Notes under the pieces: model-generated
What the model was told of the DNA's origin: nothing
The model's database searches: none
Seen by the model: the letters and a program-made list of their open reading frames with translations, nothing else
Shown here: in pieces, positions 11,936 through 25,253 of the stretch
How the letters are laid out: every line of letters starts with the position of its first letter
How positions within the stretch are numbered: position 1 is the first letter of the stretch
Position numbers and translations under genes: made by a program
Assembly (NCBI GenBank): GCA_963920575.1
Contig: OY986974.1
Coordinates: 248,001-312,000, forward strand
Direction of reading: 5' to 3'
From: Narthecium ossifragum
Taxonomy: Eukaryota > Streptophyta > Magnoliopsida > Dioscoreales > Nartheciaceae
Length of the DNA stretch: 64,000 nt

Positions 11936-14863
11936 TAGATTAACTATTAACTATTTCACTTTTTACCCTGCCTTTATTTACCTTTTCCATATCATTTTTT
12001 CGTTTTTCCTCCGGCCTTTTTATTTCTTATTTTTTTTCCATTACTATATTCCCTAATGCCCCACATACCTATACGGATTTTGTAGACGAAATATAGTAGA
12101 TTAACTATTAACTATTTCACTTGTTACTCTCCAAATTTCACTTTTTACCCTGCCTTTATTTACCATTTTCATATCATTTTTTTTGTTTCACTCCGACCTT
12201 TTTACTTCTTATTTTTACCATTACTACATTCCCTAATGCCCTATATACCTATACGGATTTTGTAGACGAAATATAGTAGATTAACTATTAACTATTTCAC
12301 TTTTTACCCTGCTTTTATTTACCTTTTTCATATCATTTTTTAATTTTCACTCCGACCTTTTTATTTCTTATTTTTTTACCATTAATACATTCCCTAATGC
12401 CCTATATACCTATACGGATTTTGTAGACGAAATATAGTAGATTAACTATTAACTATTTCACTTTTTACTCTCCAAATTTCACTTTTTACCCTGCCTTTAT
12501 TTACCTTTTTTATATCATTTTTTTATTTTCACTCGGTCATTTTTACTTCTTATTTTTACCATTACTACATTCCCTAATGCCCTATATACCTATACGGATT
12601 TTGTAGATGAAATATAGTATATTAACTATTAACTATTTCACTTTTTACTCTCCAAATTTCACTTTTTACCCTGCCTTTATTTACCTTTTTCATATCATTT
12701 TTTTTATTTTCACTCCAGCCTTTTTATTTCTTATTTTTTAACCATTACTACATTCGCTAATGCCCTATATACCTATAAGGATTTTGTAGATGAAATATAG
12801 TAGATTAACTATTAACTATTTCACTTTTTACCCTGCCTTTATTTACCTTTTCCATATCATTTTTTCGTTTTTCCTCCGGCCTTTTTATTTCTTATTTATT
12901 TTCCATTACTATATTCCCTAATGCCCCACATACCTATACGGATTTTGTAGACGAAATATAGTAGATTAACTATTAACTATTTCACTTGTTACTCTCCAAA
13001 TTTCACTTTTTACCTTGCCTTTATTTACCTTTTTCATATCATTTTTTTTGTTTCACTCCGACCTTTTTACTTCTTATTTTTTCCATTACTACATTCCCTA
13101 ATGCCCTATATACCTATACGGATTTTGTGGACGAAATATAGTAGATTAACTATTAACTATTTCACTTTTTACTCTCCAAATTTCAGTTTTTACTCTGCCT
13201 TTATTTACCTTTTTCATATCATTTTTTTATTTTCACTCCGACCTTTTTACTTCTTATTTTTACCATTACTACATTCCCTAATGCCGTATATACCTATACG
13301 GATTTTGTAGACGAAATATACTAGATTAACTTTTAACTTTTTCACTTGTTACTCTCCAAATTTCACTTTTTACCCTGCCTTTATTTACCTTTTTCATATC
13401 ATTTTTTTTGTTTCACTCCGACCTTTTTACTTCTTATTTTTACCATTACTACATTCCCTAATGCCCTATATACCTATACGGATTTTGTAGACGAAATATA
13501 GTAGATTAACTATTAACTATTTCACTTTTTACCCTGCTTTTATTTACCTTTTTCATATCATTTTTTAATTTTCACTCCGGCCTTTTTATTTCTTATTTTT
13601 TTACCATTACTACATTCCCTAATACCCTATATACCTATACGGATTTTGTAGACGAAATATAGTACATTAACTATTAACTATTTCACTTTTTACCCTGCCT
13701 TTATTTACCTTTTTTATATCATTTTTTTATTTTCACTCGGTCATTTTTACTTCTTATTTTTACCATTACTACATTCCATAATGCCCTATATACCTATCCG
13801 GATTTTGTAGACGAAATATAATAAATTAACTATTAACTATTTCACTTTTTACTCTCCAAATTTCACTTTTTACCCTACCTTTATTTACCTTTTTCATATC
13901 ATTTTTTTATTTTCACTCCGACCTTTTTACTTCTTATTTTTACAATTACTACATTCTCTAATGCCGTATATACCGATACGGATTTTGTAGACGAAATATA
14001 GTAGATTAACTATTAACTATTTCACTTTTTACCCTGCCTTTATTTACCTTTTCCATATCATTTTTTCGTTTTTCCTCCGGCCTTTTTATTTCTTATTTTT
14101 TTTCCATTACTATATTCCCTAATGCCCCACATACCTATACGGATTTTGTAGACGAAACATAGTAGATTAACTATTAAATATTTCATTTGTTACTCTCCAA
14201 ATTTCACTTTTTACCCTGCCTTTATTTACCTTTTTCATATCATTTTTTTTGTTTCACTCCGACCTTTTTACTTCTTATTTTTACCATTACTACATTCCCT
14301 AATGCCCTATATACCTATACGGATTTTGTAGACGAAATATAGTAGATTAACTATTAACTATTTCACTTTTTACTCTGCTTTTATTTACCTTTTTCATATC
14401 ATTTTTTAATTTTCACTCCGACCTTTTTATTTCTTATTTTTTTACCATTACTATATTCCCTAATGCCCTATATACCTATACGGATTTTGTAGACGAAATA
14501 TAGTAGATTAACTATTAACTATTTCACTTTTTACTCTCCAAATTTCACTTTTTACCCTGCCTTTATTTACCTTTTTTATATCATTTTTTTATTTTCACTC
14601 GGTCATTTTTACTTCTTATTTTTACCATTACTACATTCCCTAATGCCCTATATACCTATACGGATTTTGTAGATGAAATATAGTATATTAACTATTAACT
14701 ATTTCACTTTTTACTCTCCAAATTTCACTTTTTACCCTGCCTTTATTTACCTTTTTTATATCATTTTTTTATTTTCACTCGGTCATTTTTACTTCTTATT
14801 TTTACCATTACTACATTCCATAATGCCCTATATACCTATACGGATTTTGTAGACGAAATATAA
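11936..14863 (+). repeat. Domain A distal block, left copy
   Basis: After three a-b-c type monomers (11936, 12097, 12277) come monomers with CACTCGGTCATTTTTAC (12438) and a 183-bp monomer with CTATAAGGATT (12618). Later monomers carry CCATAATGCC plus CCTATCCGG (13663) and ACCGATACGG (13822). The same sequence of variants recurs at 19576-21655, minus five monomers and with two small internal length changes. Confidence 0.85.
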
Positions 14864-15545
14864 TAGATTAACTATTAACTATTTCACTTTTTACTCTCCA
14901 AATTTCACTTTTTACCCAACCTTTATTTACCTTTTTCATATCATTTTTTTATTTTCACTCCGACCTTTTTACTTCTTATTTTTACAATTACTACATTCCC
15001 TAATGCCGTATATAACGATACGGATTTTGTAGACGAAATATAGTAGATTAACCATTAACTATTTCACTTTTTACCCTGCCTTTATTTACCTTTTCCATAT
15101 CATTTTTTCGTTTTACCTCCGGCCTTTTTATTACTTATTTTTTATCCATTACTATATTCCCGAATGCCCCACATACCTATACGGATTTTGTAGACGAAAT
15201 ATAGTAGATTAACTATTAACTATTTCACTTGTTACTCTCCAAATTTCACTTTTTACCCTGCCTTTATTTACCTTTTTCATATCATTTTTTTTGTTTCACT
15301 CCGACCTTTTTACTTCTTATTTTTACCATTACTACATTCCCTAATGCCCTATATACCTATACGGATTTTGTAGACGAAATATAGTAGATTAACTATTAAC
15401 TATTTCACTTTTTACCCTGCTTTTATTTACCTTTTTCATATCATTTTTTAATTTTCACTCCGGCCTTTTTATTTCTTATTTTTTTACCATTACTACATTC
15501 CCTAATGCCCTATATACCTATACGGATTTTGTTGACGAAATATAG

Positions 15546-18500
15546 TAGATTAACTATTAACTATTTCACTTTTTACTCTCCAAATTTCACTTTTTACCCT
15601 GCCTTTATTTACCTTTTTTATATCATTTTTTTATTTTCACTCGGTCATTTTTACTTCTTATTTTTACCATTACTACATTACCTAATGCCCTATATACCTA
15701 TACGGATTTTGTAGATGAAATATAGTATATTCACTATTAACTATTTCACTTTTTACTCTCCAAATTTCACTTTTTACCCTGCCTTTATTTACCTTTTTCA
15801 AATCATTTTTTTATTTTCACTCCAGCCTTTTTATTTCTTATTTTTTTACCATTACTACATTCGCTAATGCCATATATACCTATATGGATTTTGTAGATGA
15901 AATATAGTAGATTAACTATTAACTATTTCACTTTTTACCCTGCCTTTATTTACCTTTTCCATATCATTTTTTCGTTTTACCTCCGGCCTTTTTATTACTT
16001 ATTTTTTATCCATTACTATATTCCCGAATGCCCCACATACCTATACGGATTTTGTAGACGAAATATAGTAGATTAACTATTAACTATTTCACTTGTTACT
16101 CTCCAAATTTCACTTTTTACCCTGCCTTTATTTACCTTTTTCATATCATTTTTTTTGTTTCACTCCGACCTTTTTACTTCTTATTTTTACCATTACTACA
16201 TTCCCTAATGCCCTATATACCTATACGGATTTTGTAGACGAAATATAGTAGATTAACTATTAACTATTTCACTTTTTACTCTCCAAATTTCACTTTTTAC
16301 TCTGCCTTTATTTACCTTTTTCATATCATTTTTTTATTTTTACTCCGACCTTTTTACTTCTTATTTTTACCATTACTACATTCCCTAATGCCGTATATAC
16401 CTATACGGATTTTGTAGACGAAATATACTAGATTAACTTTTAACTTTTTCACTTGTTACTCTCCAAATTTCACTTTTTACCCTGCCTTTATTTACCTTTT
16501 TCATATCATTTTTTTTGTTTCACTCCGACCTTTTTACTTCTTATTTTTACCATTACTACATTCCCTAATGCCCTATATACCTATACGGATTTTGTAGACG
16601 AAATATAGTAGATTAACTATTAACTATTTCACTTTTTACCCTGCTTTTATTTACCTTTTTCATATCATTTTTTAATTTTCACTCCGGCCTTTTTATTTCT
16701 TATTTTTTTACCATTACTACATTCCCTAATGCCCTATATACTTATACGGATTTTGTTGACGAAATATAGTAGATTAACTATTAACTATTTCACTTTTTAC
16801 TCTCCAAATTTCACTTTTTACCCTGCCTTTATTTACCTTTTTCATATCATTTTTTTATTTTCACTCCGACCTTTTTACTTCTTATTTTTACCATTAATAC
16901 ATTCCCTAATGCCCTATATACCTATACGGATTTTGTAGACGAAATATAGTAGATTAACTATTAACAATTTCATTTTTTACTCTCCAAATGTCACTTTTTA
17001 CCCTGCCTTTATTTACCTTTTTTATATCATTTTTTTATTTTCACTCGGTCCTTTTTTCTTCTCATTTTTACCATTACTACATTCCCTAATACCCTATATA
17101 CCTATACGGATTTTGTAAACGAAATATAGTAGATTAACTATTAACTATTTCACTTTTTACTCTCCAAATTTCACTTTTTACCCTGCCTTTATTTACCTTT
17201 TTCATATCATTTTTTTATTTTCACTCCGACCTTTTTACTTCTTATTTTTACAATTACTACATTCCCTAATGCCGTATATACCTATACGGATTTTGTAGAC
17301 GAAATATAGTAGATTAACTATTAACTATTTCACTTTTTACCCTGCTTTTATTTACCTTTTTCATATCATTTTTTAATTATCACTCCGGCCTTTTTATTTC
17401 TTATTTTTTTACCATTACTACATTCCCTAATGCCCTATATACCTATACGGATTTTGTTGACAAAATATAGTAGATTAACTATTAACTATTTCACTTTTTA
17501 CTCTCCAAATTTCACTTTTTACCCTGCCTTTATTTACCTTTTTCATATCATTTTTTTTGTTTCACTCCGACCTTTTTACTTCTTATTTTTACCATTACCA
17601 CATTCCCTAATGCCCTATATACCTATACGGATTTTGTAGACGAAATATAGTAGATTAACTATTAACTATTTCACATTTTACGCTGCTTTTATTTACCTTT
17701 TTCATATCATTTTTTAATTTTCACTCCGGCCTTTTTATTTCTTATTTTTTTACCATTACTACATTCCCTAATGCCCTATATACCTATACGGATTTTGTAG
17801 ACGAAATATAGTAGATTAACTATTAAATATTTCACTTTTTACTCTCCAAATTTCACTTTTTACCCTGCCTTTATTTACCTTTTTCATATCATTTTTTTAT
17901 TTTCACTCCGACCTTTTTACTTCTTATTTTTACCATTACTACATTCCCAAATGCCCTATAAACCTATACGGATTTTGTAGACGAAATATAGTAGATTAAC
18001 TATTAACAATTTCATTTTTTACTCTCCAAATGTCACTTTTTACCCTGCCTTTATTTACCTTTTTTATATCATTTGTTTATTTTCACTCGGTCTTTTTTTC
18101 TTCTCATTTTTACCATTACTACATTCCCTAATACCCTATAAACCTATACGGATTTTGTAAACGAAATATAGTAGATTAACTATTAACTATTTCACTTTTT
18201 ACTCTCCAAATTTCACTTTTTACCCTGCCTTTATTTACCTTTTTCATATCATTTTTTTATTTTCACTCCGACCTTTTTACTTCTTATTTTTACCATTACT
18301 ACATTCCCTAATGCCCTATATACCTATACGGATTTTGTAGACGAAATATAGTAGATTAACTATTAACAATTTCATTTTTTACTCTCCAAATGTCACTTTT
18401 TACCCTGCCTTTATTTACCTTTTTTATATCATTTTTTTATTTTCACTCGGTCCTTTTTTCTTCTCATTTTTACCATTATTACATTCCCTAATGCCCTATA

Positions 18501-19550
18501 TACCTATACGGATTTTGTAGATGAAATATAGTATATTAACTATTAACTATTTCACTTTTTACTCTCCAAATTTCACTTTTTACCCTGCCTTTATTTACCT
18601 TTTTCATATCATTTTTTTATTTTCACTCCAGCCTTTTTATTTCTTATTTTTTTACCATTACTACATTCGCTAACGCCCTATATACCTATACGGATTTTCT
18701 AGATGAAATATAGTAGATTAACTATTAACTATTTCACTTTTTACCCTGCCTTTATTTACCTTTTCCATATCATTTTTTCGTTTTTCCTCCGGCCTTTTTA
18801 TTTCTTATTTTTTTTCCATTACTGTATTCCCTAATGCCCCACATACCTATACGGATTTTGTAGACGAAATATAGTAGATTAACTATTAACTATTTCACTT
18901 GTTACTCTCCAAATTTCACTTTTTACCCTGCCTTTATTTACCTTTTTCATATCATTTTTTTTGTTTCACTCCGACCTTTTTACTTCTTATTTTTACCATT
19001 ACTAGATTCCCTAATGCCCTATATACCTATACGGATTTTGTAGACGAAATATAGTAGATTAACTATTAACTATTTCACTTTTTACCCTGCTTTTATTTAC
19101 CTTTTTCATATCATTTTTTAATTTTCACTCCGACCTTTTTATTTCTTATTTTTTTACCATTACTACATTCCCTAATGCCCTATATACCTATACGGATTTT
19201 GTAGACGAAATATAGTAGATTAACTATTAACTATTTCACTTTTTACTCTCCAAATTTCACTTTTTACCCTGCCTTTATTTACCTTTTTCATATCATTTTT
19301 TTATTTTCACTCCGACCTTTTTACTTCTTATTTGTACCATTACTACATTCCCTAATGCCCTATAAACCTATACGGATTTTGTAGACGAAATATAGTAGAT
19401 TAACTATTAACAATTTCATTTTTTACTCTCCAAATGTCACTTTTTACCCTGCCTTTATTTACCTTTTTTATATCATTTGTTTATTTTCACTCGGTCCTTT
19501 TTTCTTCTCATTTTTAACATTACTACATTCCCTAATACCCTATATACCTA
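15546..19550 (+). repeat. Large domain A block, third copy
   Basis: Matches 181-4190 monomer for monomer, the offset changing by only one base because monomer 704-884 is 181 bp while its partner 16069-16248 is 180 bp. Small differences are visible, for example TTTGTACC near 19332 where the first copy has TTTTTACC. It ends inside chimeric monomer 19396-19575. Confidence 0.88.
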
Positions 19551-19575
19551 TACGGATTTTCTAGATGAAATATAG
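19396..19575 (+). repeat. Chimeric monomer (e/h) with three monomers lost
   Basis: The body is type e (AACAATTTCATT, AAATGTCAC, CTCGGTCC, AATACCC), which is otherwise followed by GTAAACG. Here the tail is TTTTCTAGATGAAATA, the ending of type h. Types f and g and most of h are missing and the next monomer (19576) is type a, as expected after h. Crossover between the shared TATATACCTATACGG segments of e and h explains it. Confidence 0.88.
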
Positions 19576-21655
19576 TAGATTAACTATTAACTATTTCACT
19601 TTTTACCCTGCCTTTATTTACCTTTTCCATATCATTTTTTCGTTTTTCCTCCGGCCTTTTTATTTCTTATTTTTTTTCCATTACTATATTCCCTAATGCC
19701 CCACATACCTATACGGATTTTGTAGACGAAATATAGTAGATTAACTATTAACTATTTCACTTGTTACTCTCCAAATTTCACTTTTTACCCTGCCTTTATT
19801 TACCATTTTCATATCATTTTTTTTGTTTCACTCCGACCTTTTTACTTCTTATTTTTACCATTACTACATTCCCTAATGCCCTATATACCTATACGGATTT
19901 TGTAGACGAAATATAGTAGATTAACTATTAACTATTTCACTTTTTACCCTGCTTTTATTTACCTTTTTCATATCATTTTTTAATTTTCACTCCGACCTTT
20001 TTATTTCTTATTTTTTTACCATTACTACATTCCCTAATGCCCTATATACCTATACGGATTTTGTAGACGAAATATAGTAGATTAACTATTAACTATTTCA
20101 CTTTTTACTCTCCAAATTTCACTTTTTACCCTGCCTTTATTTACCTTTTTTATATCATTTTTTTATTTTCACTCGGTCATTTTTACTTCTTATTTTTACC
20201 ATTACTACATTCCCTAATGCCCTATATACCTATACGGATTTTGTAGATGAAATATAGTATATTAACTATTAACTATTTCACTTTTTACTCTCCAAATTTC
20301 ACTTTTTACCCTGCCTTTATTTACCTTTTTCATATCATTTTTTTTATTTTCACTCCAGCCTTTTTATTTCTTATTTTTTAACCATTACTACATTCGCTAA
20401 TGCCCTATATACCTATACGGATTTTGTAGACGAAATATAGTACATTAACTATTAACTATTTCACTTTTTACTCTCCAAATTTCACTTTTTACCCTGCCTT
20501 TATTTACCTTTTTTATATCATTTTTTTATTTTCACTCGGTCATTTTTACTTCTTATTTTTACCATTACTACATTCCATAATGCCCTATATACCTATCCGG
20601 ATTTTGTAGACGAAATATAATAGATTAACTATTAACTATTTCACTTTTTACTCTCCAAATTTCACTTTTTACCCTACCTTTATTTACCTTTTTCATATCA
20701 TTTTTTTATTTTCACTCCGACCTTTTTACTTCTTATTTTTACAATTACTACATTCTCTAATGCCGTATATACCGATACGGATTTTGTAGACGAAATATAG
20801 TAGATTAACTATTTCACTTTTTACCCTGCCTTTATTTACCTTTTCCATATCATTTTTTCGTTTTTCCTCCGGCCTTTTTATTTCTTATTTTTTTTCCATT
20901 AATATATTCCCTAATGCCCCACATACCTATACGGATTTTGTAGAAGAAATATAGTAGATTAACTATTAAATATTTCACTTGTTACTCTCCAAATTTCACT
21001 TTTTACCCTGCCTTTATTTACCTTTTTCATATCATTTTTTTTGTTTCACTCCGACCTTTTTACTTCTTATTTTTACCATTACTACATTCCCTAATGCCCT
21101 ATATACCTATACGGATTTTGTAGACGAAATATAGTAGATTAACTATTAACTATTTCACTTTTTACTCTGCTTTTATTTACCTTTTTCATATCATTTTTTA
21201 ATTTTCACTCCGACCTTTTTATTTCTTATTTTTTTACCATTACTATATTCCCTAATGCCCTATGTACCTATACGGATTTTGTAGACGAAATATAGTAGAT
21301 TAACTATTAACTATTTCACTTTTTACTCTCCAAATTTCACTTTTTACCCTGCCTTTATTTACCTTTTTTATATCATTTTTTTATTTTCACTCGGTCATTT
21401 TTACTTCTTATTTTTACCATTACTACATTCCCTAATGCCCTATATACCTATACGGATTTTGTAGATGAAATATAGTATATTAACTATTAACTATTTCACT
21501 TTTTACTCTCCAAATTTCACTTTTTACCCTGCCTTTATTTACCTTTTTTATATCATTTTTTTATTTTCACTCGGTCATTTTTACTTCTTATTTTTACCAT
21601 TACTACATTCCCTAATGCCCTATATACCTATACGGATTTTGTAGACGAAATATAG
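19576..21655 (+). repeat. Domain A distal block, right copy
   Basis: Corresponds to 11936-12800 and then to 13663-14863; the five monomers at 12801-13662 have no counterpart. The joining monomer 20258-20440 starts like 12618 but ends like 13502-13662 (CTATACGGATT, GACGAAATATAGTACATT), so it is a recombinant. This copy keeps the 21-bp segment at 20441-20620 that is missing from 13663-13821. It has lost 7 bp at 20801-20954. It ends at the switch to domain B1. Confidence 0.86.
20801..20954 (+). repeat. 154-bp monomer lacking one ATTAACT copy
   Basis: Nearly every other monomer starts with TTAACTATTAACTATTTC or a point variant of it, in which ATTAACT is doubled. Here the start is TAGATTAACTATTTCAC, a clean loss of one 7-bp copy. 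The partner monomer 14002-14162 is 161 bp and keeps both. The arithmetic (161 minus 7) fits slippage or recombination between the two 7-bp repeats. Confidence 0.9.
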
Positions 21656-23633
21656 TAGATTAACTATTAACTATTTCACTTGTTACTCACCAAATTTCAC
21701 TTTTTACCATGCCTTTATTTACCCTTTTCATATCATTTTTTTATTTTCACTCCGACCTTTTTACTTCTTATTTTTACCATTACTACATTCCCTAATGCTC
21801 TATATACCTATACGATTTTGTAGACGAAATATAGTAGATTAACTATTAACTATTTCACTTTTTACTCTCCAAATTTCACTTTTTAACCTGCCTTTATTTA
21901 CCTTTTCCATATCATTTTTTTTTTTCCTCCGGCCTTTTTACTTCTTATTTTTTTTCCATTACTACATTCCCTAATGCTCTATATACCTATACGGATTTTG
22001 TAGACGAAATATAGTAGATTAACTATTAACTATTTCACCTTTTACTCTCCAAATTTCACTTTTCACCCTGCCTTTATTTACCTTTCTCATATCATTTTTT
22101 TATTTTTACTCCGACCTTTTTACTTCTTATTTTTACCATTACTACATTCCCTAATGCCCTATATACCTATACGGATTTTGTAGACGAAATATAGTAGATT
22201 AACTATTAACTATTTCACTTTTTACTCTCCAAATTTCACTTTTTACCCTGCCTTTATTTACCTTTTTCATATCATTTTTTTATTTTCACTCCGACCTTTT
22301 TACTTCTTATTTTTACCATTACTACATTCCCTAATGCCCTATATACCTTGACGGATTTTGTAAACGAAATATAGTAGATTAACAATTAACTATTTCACTT
22401 GTTACTCTCCAAATTTCACTTTTTACCCTGCCTTTATTTACCTTTTCCATATCATTTTTTTTTTCCTCTGGCCTTTTTACTTCTTATTTTTTTTCCATTA
22501 CTACATTCCCTAATGCTCTATATACCTATACGGATTTTGTAGACGAAATATAGTAGATTAATTATTAACTATTTCACTTTTTACTCTCCAAATTTCACTT
22601 TTCACCCTGCCTTTATTTACCTTTCTCATATCATTTTTTTATTTTCACTCCGACCTTTTTACTTCTTATTTTTACCATTACTACATTCCCTAATGCCCTA
22701 TATACCTATACGGATTTTGTAGACGAAATATAGTAGATTAACTATTAACAATTTCACTTTTTACTCTCCAAATTTCACTTTTTACCCTGCCTTTATTTAC
22801 CTTTTGCATATCATTTTTTTATTTTCACTCCGACCTTTTTACTTCTTATTTTTACCATTACTACATTCCCTAATGCTCTATATACCTATACGGATTTTGT
22901 AGACGAAATATAGTAGATTAACTATTAACTATTTCACTTTTTACTCTCCAAATTTCACTTTTCACCCTGCCTTTATTTACCTTTCTCATATAATTTTTTT
23001 ATTTTTACTCCGACCTTTTTACTTCTTATTTTTACCATTACTACATTCCCTAATGCCCTATATACCTATACGGATTTTGTAGACGAAATATAGTAGATTA
23101 ACTATTAACTATTTCACTTTTTACTCTCCAAATTTCACTTTTTACCCTGCCTTTATTTACCTTTTTCATATCATTTTTTTATTTTCACTCCGACCTTTTT
23201 ACTTCTTATTTTTACCATTACTACATTCCCTAATGCCCTATATACCTTGACGGATTTTGTAAACGAAATATAGTAGATTAACAATTAACTATTTCACTTG
23301 TTACTCTCCAAATTTCACTTTTTACCCTGCCTTTATTTACCTTTTCCATATCATTTTTTTTTTTCCTCCGGCCTTTTTACTTCTTATTTTTTTTCCATTA
23401 CTACATTCCCTAATGCTCTATATACCTATACGGATTTTGTAGACGAAATATAGTAGATTAATTATTAACTATTTCACTTTTTACTCTCCAAATTTCACTT
23501 TTCACCCTGCCTTTATTTACCTTTCTCATATCATTTTTTTATTTTCACTCCGACCTTTTTACTTCTTTTTTTTACCATTACTACATTCCCTAATGCCCTA
23601 TATACCTATACGGATTTTGTAGACGAAATATAG
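21656..23633 (+). repeat. Left edge of domain B1 (P-Q-R-T-K-R2-V-R-T-K-R2)
   Basis: Eleven B1-type monomers precede the first V'-led unit. The first, 21656-21834, is type P and 179 bp because one G is missing from TATACGGATT. Monomer 22375-22553 is also 179 bp because its T run before CCTCTGG is one base shorter. The order T-K-R2 at the end is the same as at the end of the 9-monomer unit, so this looks like a truncated or rearranged border unit. Confidence 0.85.
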
Positions 23634-25253
23634 TAGATTAACTATTAACAATTTCACTTTTTACTCTCCAAATTTCACTTTTTACACTGCCTTTATTTAC
23701 CTTTTTCATATCATTTTTTTATTTTCACTCCGACCTTTTTACTTCTTATTTTTACCATTACTACATTCCCTAATGCTCTATATACCTATACGGATTTTGT
23801 AGACGAAATATAGTAGATTAACTATTAACTATTTCACTTTTTACTCTCCAAATTTCACTTTTTACCCTGCCTTTATTTACCTTTTTCTTATCATTTTTTT
23901 ATTTTTATTCCGACCTTTTTACTTCTGCTTTCTACCATTACTACATTCACTAATGCCCTATATACCTATACGGATTTTGTAGACGAAATATAGTAGATTA
24001 ACTATTAACAATTTCACTTTTTACTCTCCAAATTTCACTTTTTACCCTGCCTTTATTTACCTTTTTCATATCATTTTTTTATTTTCACTCCGACCTTTTT
24101 ACTTCTTATTTTTACCATTACTACATTCCCTAATGCTCTATATACCTATACGGATTTTGTAGACGAAATATAGTAGATTAACTATTAACTATTTCACTTT
24201 TTACTCTCCAAATTTCACTTTTTACCCTGCCTTTATTTACCTTTTTCTTATCATTTTTTTATTTTTATTCCGACCTTTTTACTTCTACTTTCTACCATTA
24301 CTACATTCACTAATGCCCTATATACCTATACGGATTTTGTAGACGAAATATAGTAGATTAACTATTAACAATTTCACTTTTTACTCTCCAAATTTCACTT
24401 TTTACCCTGCCTTTATTTACCTTTTTCATATCATTTTTTTATTTTCACTCCGACCTTTTTACTTCTTATTTTTACCATTACTACATTCCCTAATGCTCTA
24501 TATACCTATACGGATTTTGTAGACGAAATATAGTAGATTAACTATTAACTATTTCACTTTTTACTCTCCAAATTTCACTTTTCACCCTGCCTTTATTTAC
24601 CTTTCTCATATCATTTTTTTATTTTTACTCCGACCTTTTTACTTCTTATTTTTACCATTACTACATTCCCTAATGCCCTATATACCTATACGGATTTTGT
24701 AGACGAAATATAGTAGATTAACTATTAACTATTTCACTTTTTACTCTCCAAATTTCACTTTTTACCCTGCCTTTATTTACCTTTTTCATATCATTTTTTT
24801 ATTTTCACTCCGACATTTTTACTTCTTATTTTTACCATTACTACATTCCCTAATGCCCTATATACCTTGACGGATTTTGTAAACGAAATATAGTAGATTA
24901 ACAATTAACTATTTCACTTGTTACTCTCCAAATTTCACTTTTTACCCTGCCTTTATTTACCTTTTCCATATCATTTTTTTTTTTCCTCCGGCCTTTTTAC
25001 TTCTTATTTTTTTTCCATTACTACATTCCCTAATGCTCTATATACCTATACGGATTTTGTAGACGAAATATAGTAGATTAATTATTAACTATTTCACTTT
25101 TTACTCTCCAAATTTCACTTTTCACCCTGCCTTTATTTACCTTTCTCATATCATTTTTTTATTTTCACTCCGACCTTTTTACTTCTTATTTTTACCATTA
25201 CTACATTCCCTAATGCCCTATATACCTATACGGATTTTGTAGACGAAATATAG
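23634..25253 (+). repeat. B1 9-monomer HOR, type I (1620 bp)
   Basis: Order V'-G-V-G'-V-R-T-K-R2, nine monomers of 180 bp. The diagnostic CTTCTGCTTTC of monomer G recurs exactly 1620 bp later. The same nine-part order is found at 28495-30114 and 31736-33355. Those two and this copy share CCGACATTTTTAC in monomer T (near 24812, 29673 and 32913). Confidence 0.9.

Larger units (their letters stand above)
1..21655 (+). repeat. Satellite domain A (mixed 180/161-bp monomers)
   Basis: This domain is set apart by monomers of about 161 bp that go straight from the first TTTCACTTTTTAC to CCTG, omitting 21 bp present in full monomers, and usually carrying two extra T before ACCATTAC. Other markers largely confined to it are CACTCGGTC, CCCCACATACC, the AATACCC monomer followed by GTAAACG, and TTCGCTAACG. 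Short and long monomers alternate in a fixed order, so this is higher-order organisation and not random variation. None of the later domains contains the 21-bp-deleted class, which makes the right border sharp at about 21656. Confidence 0.93.

Noticed and set aside
22441..22500. Monomers with long T runs (TTTTTTTTTTTTCCTCC type) as poly-A tails of retroelements on the minus strand
   Set aside because: The T run lies at a fixed position inside a normal monomer, has no adjoining element or target-site duplication, and occurs in every K- or Q-type monomer.
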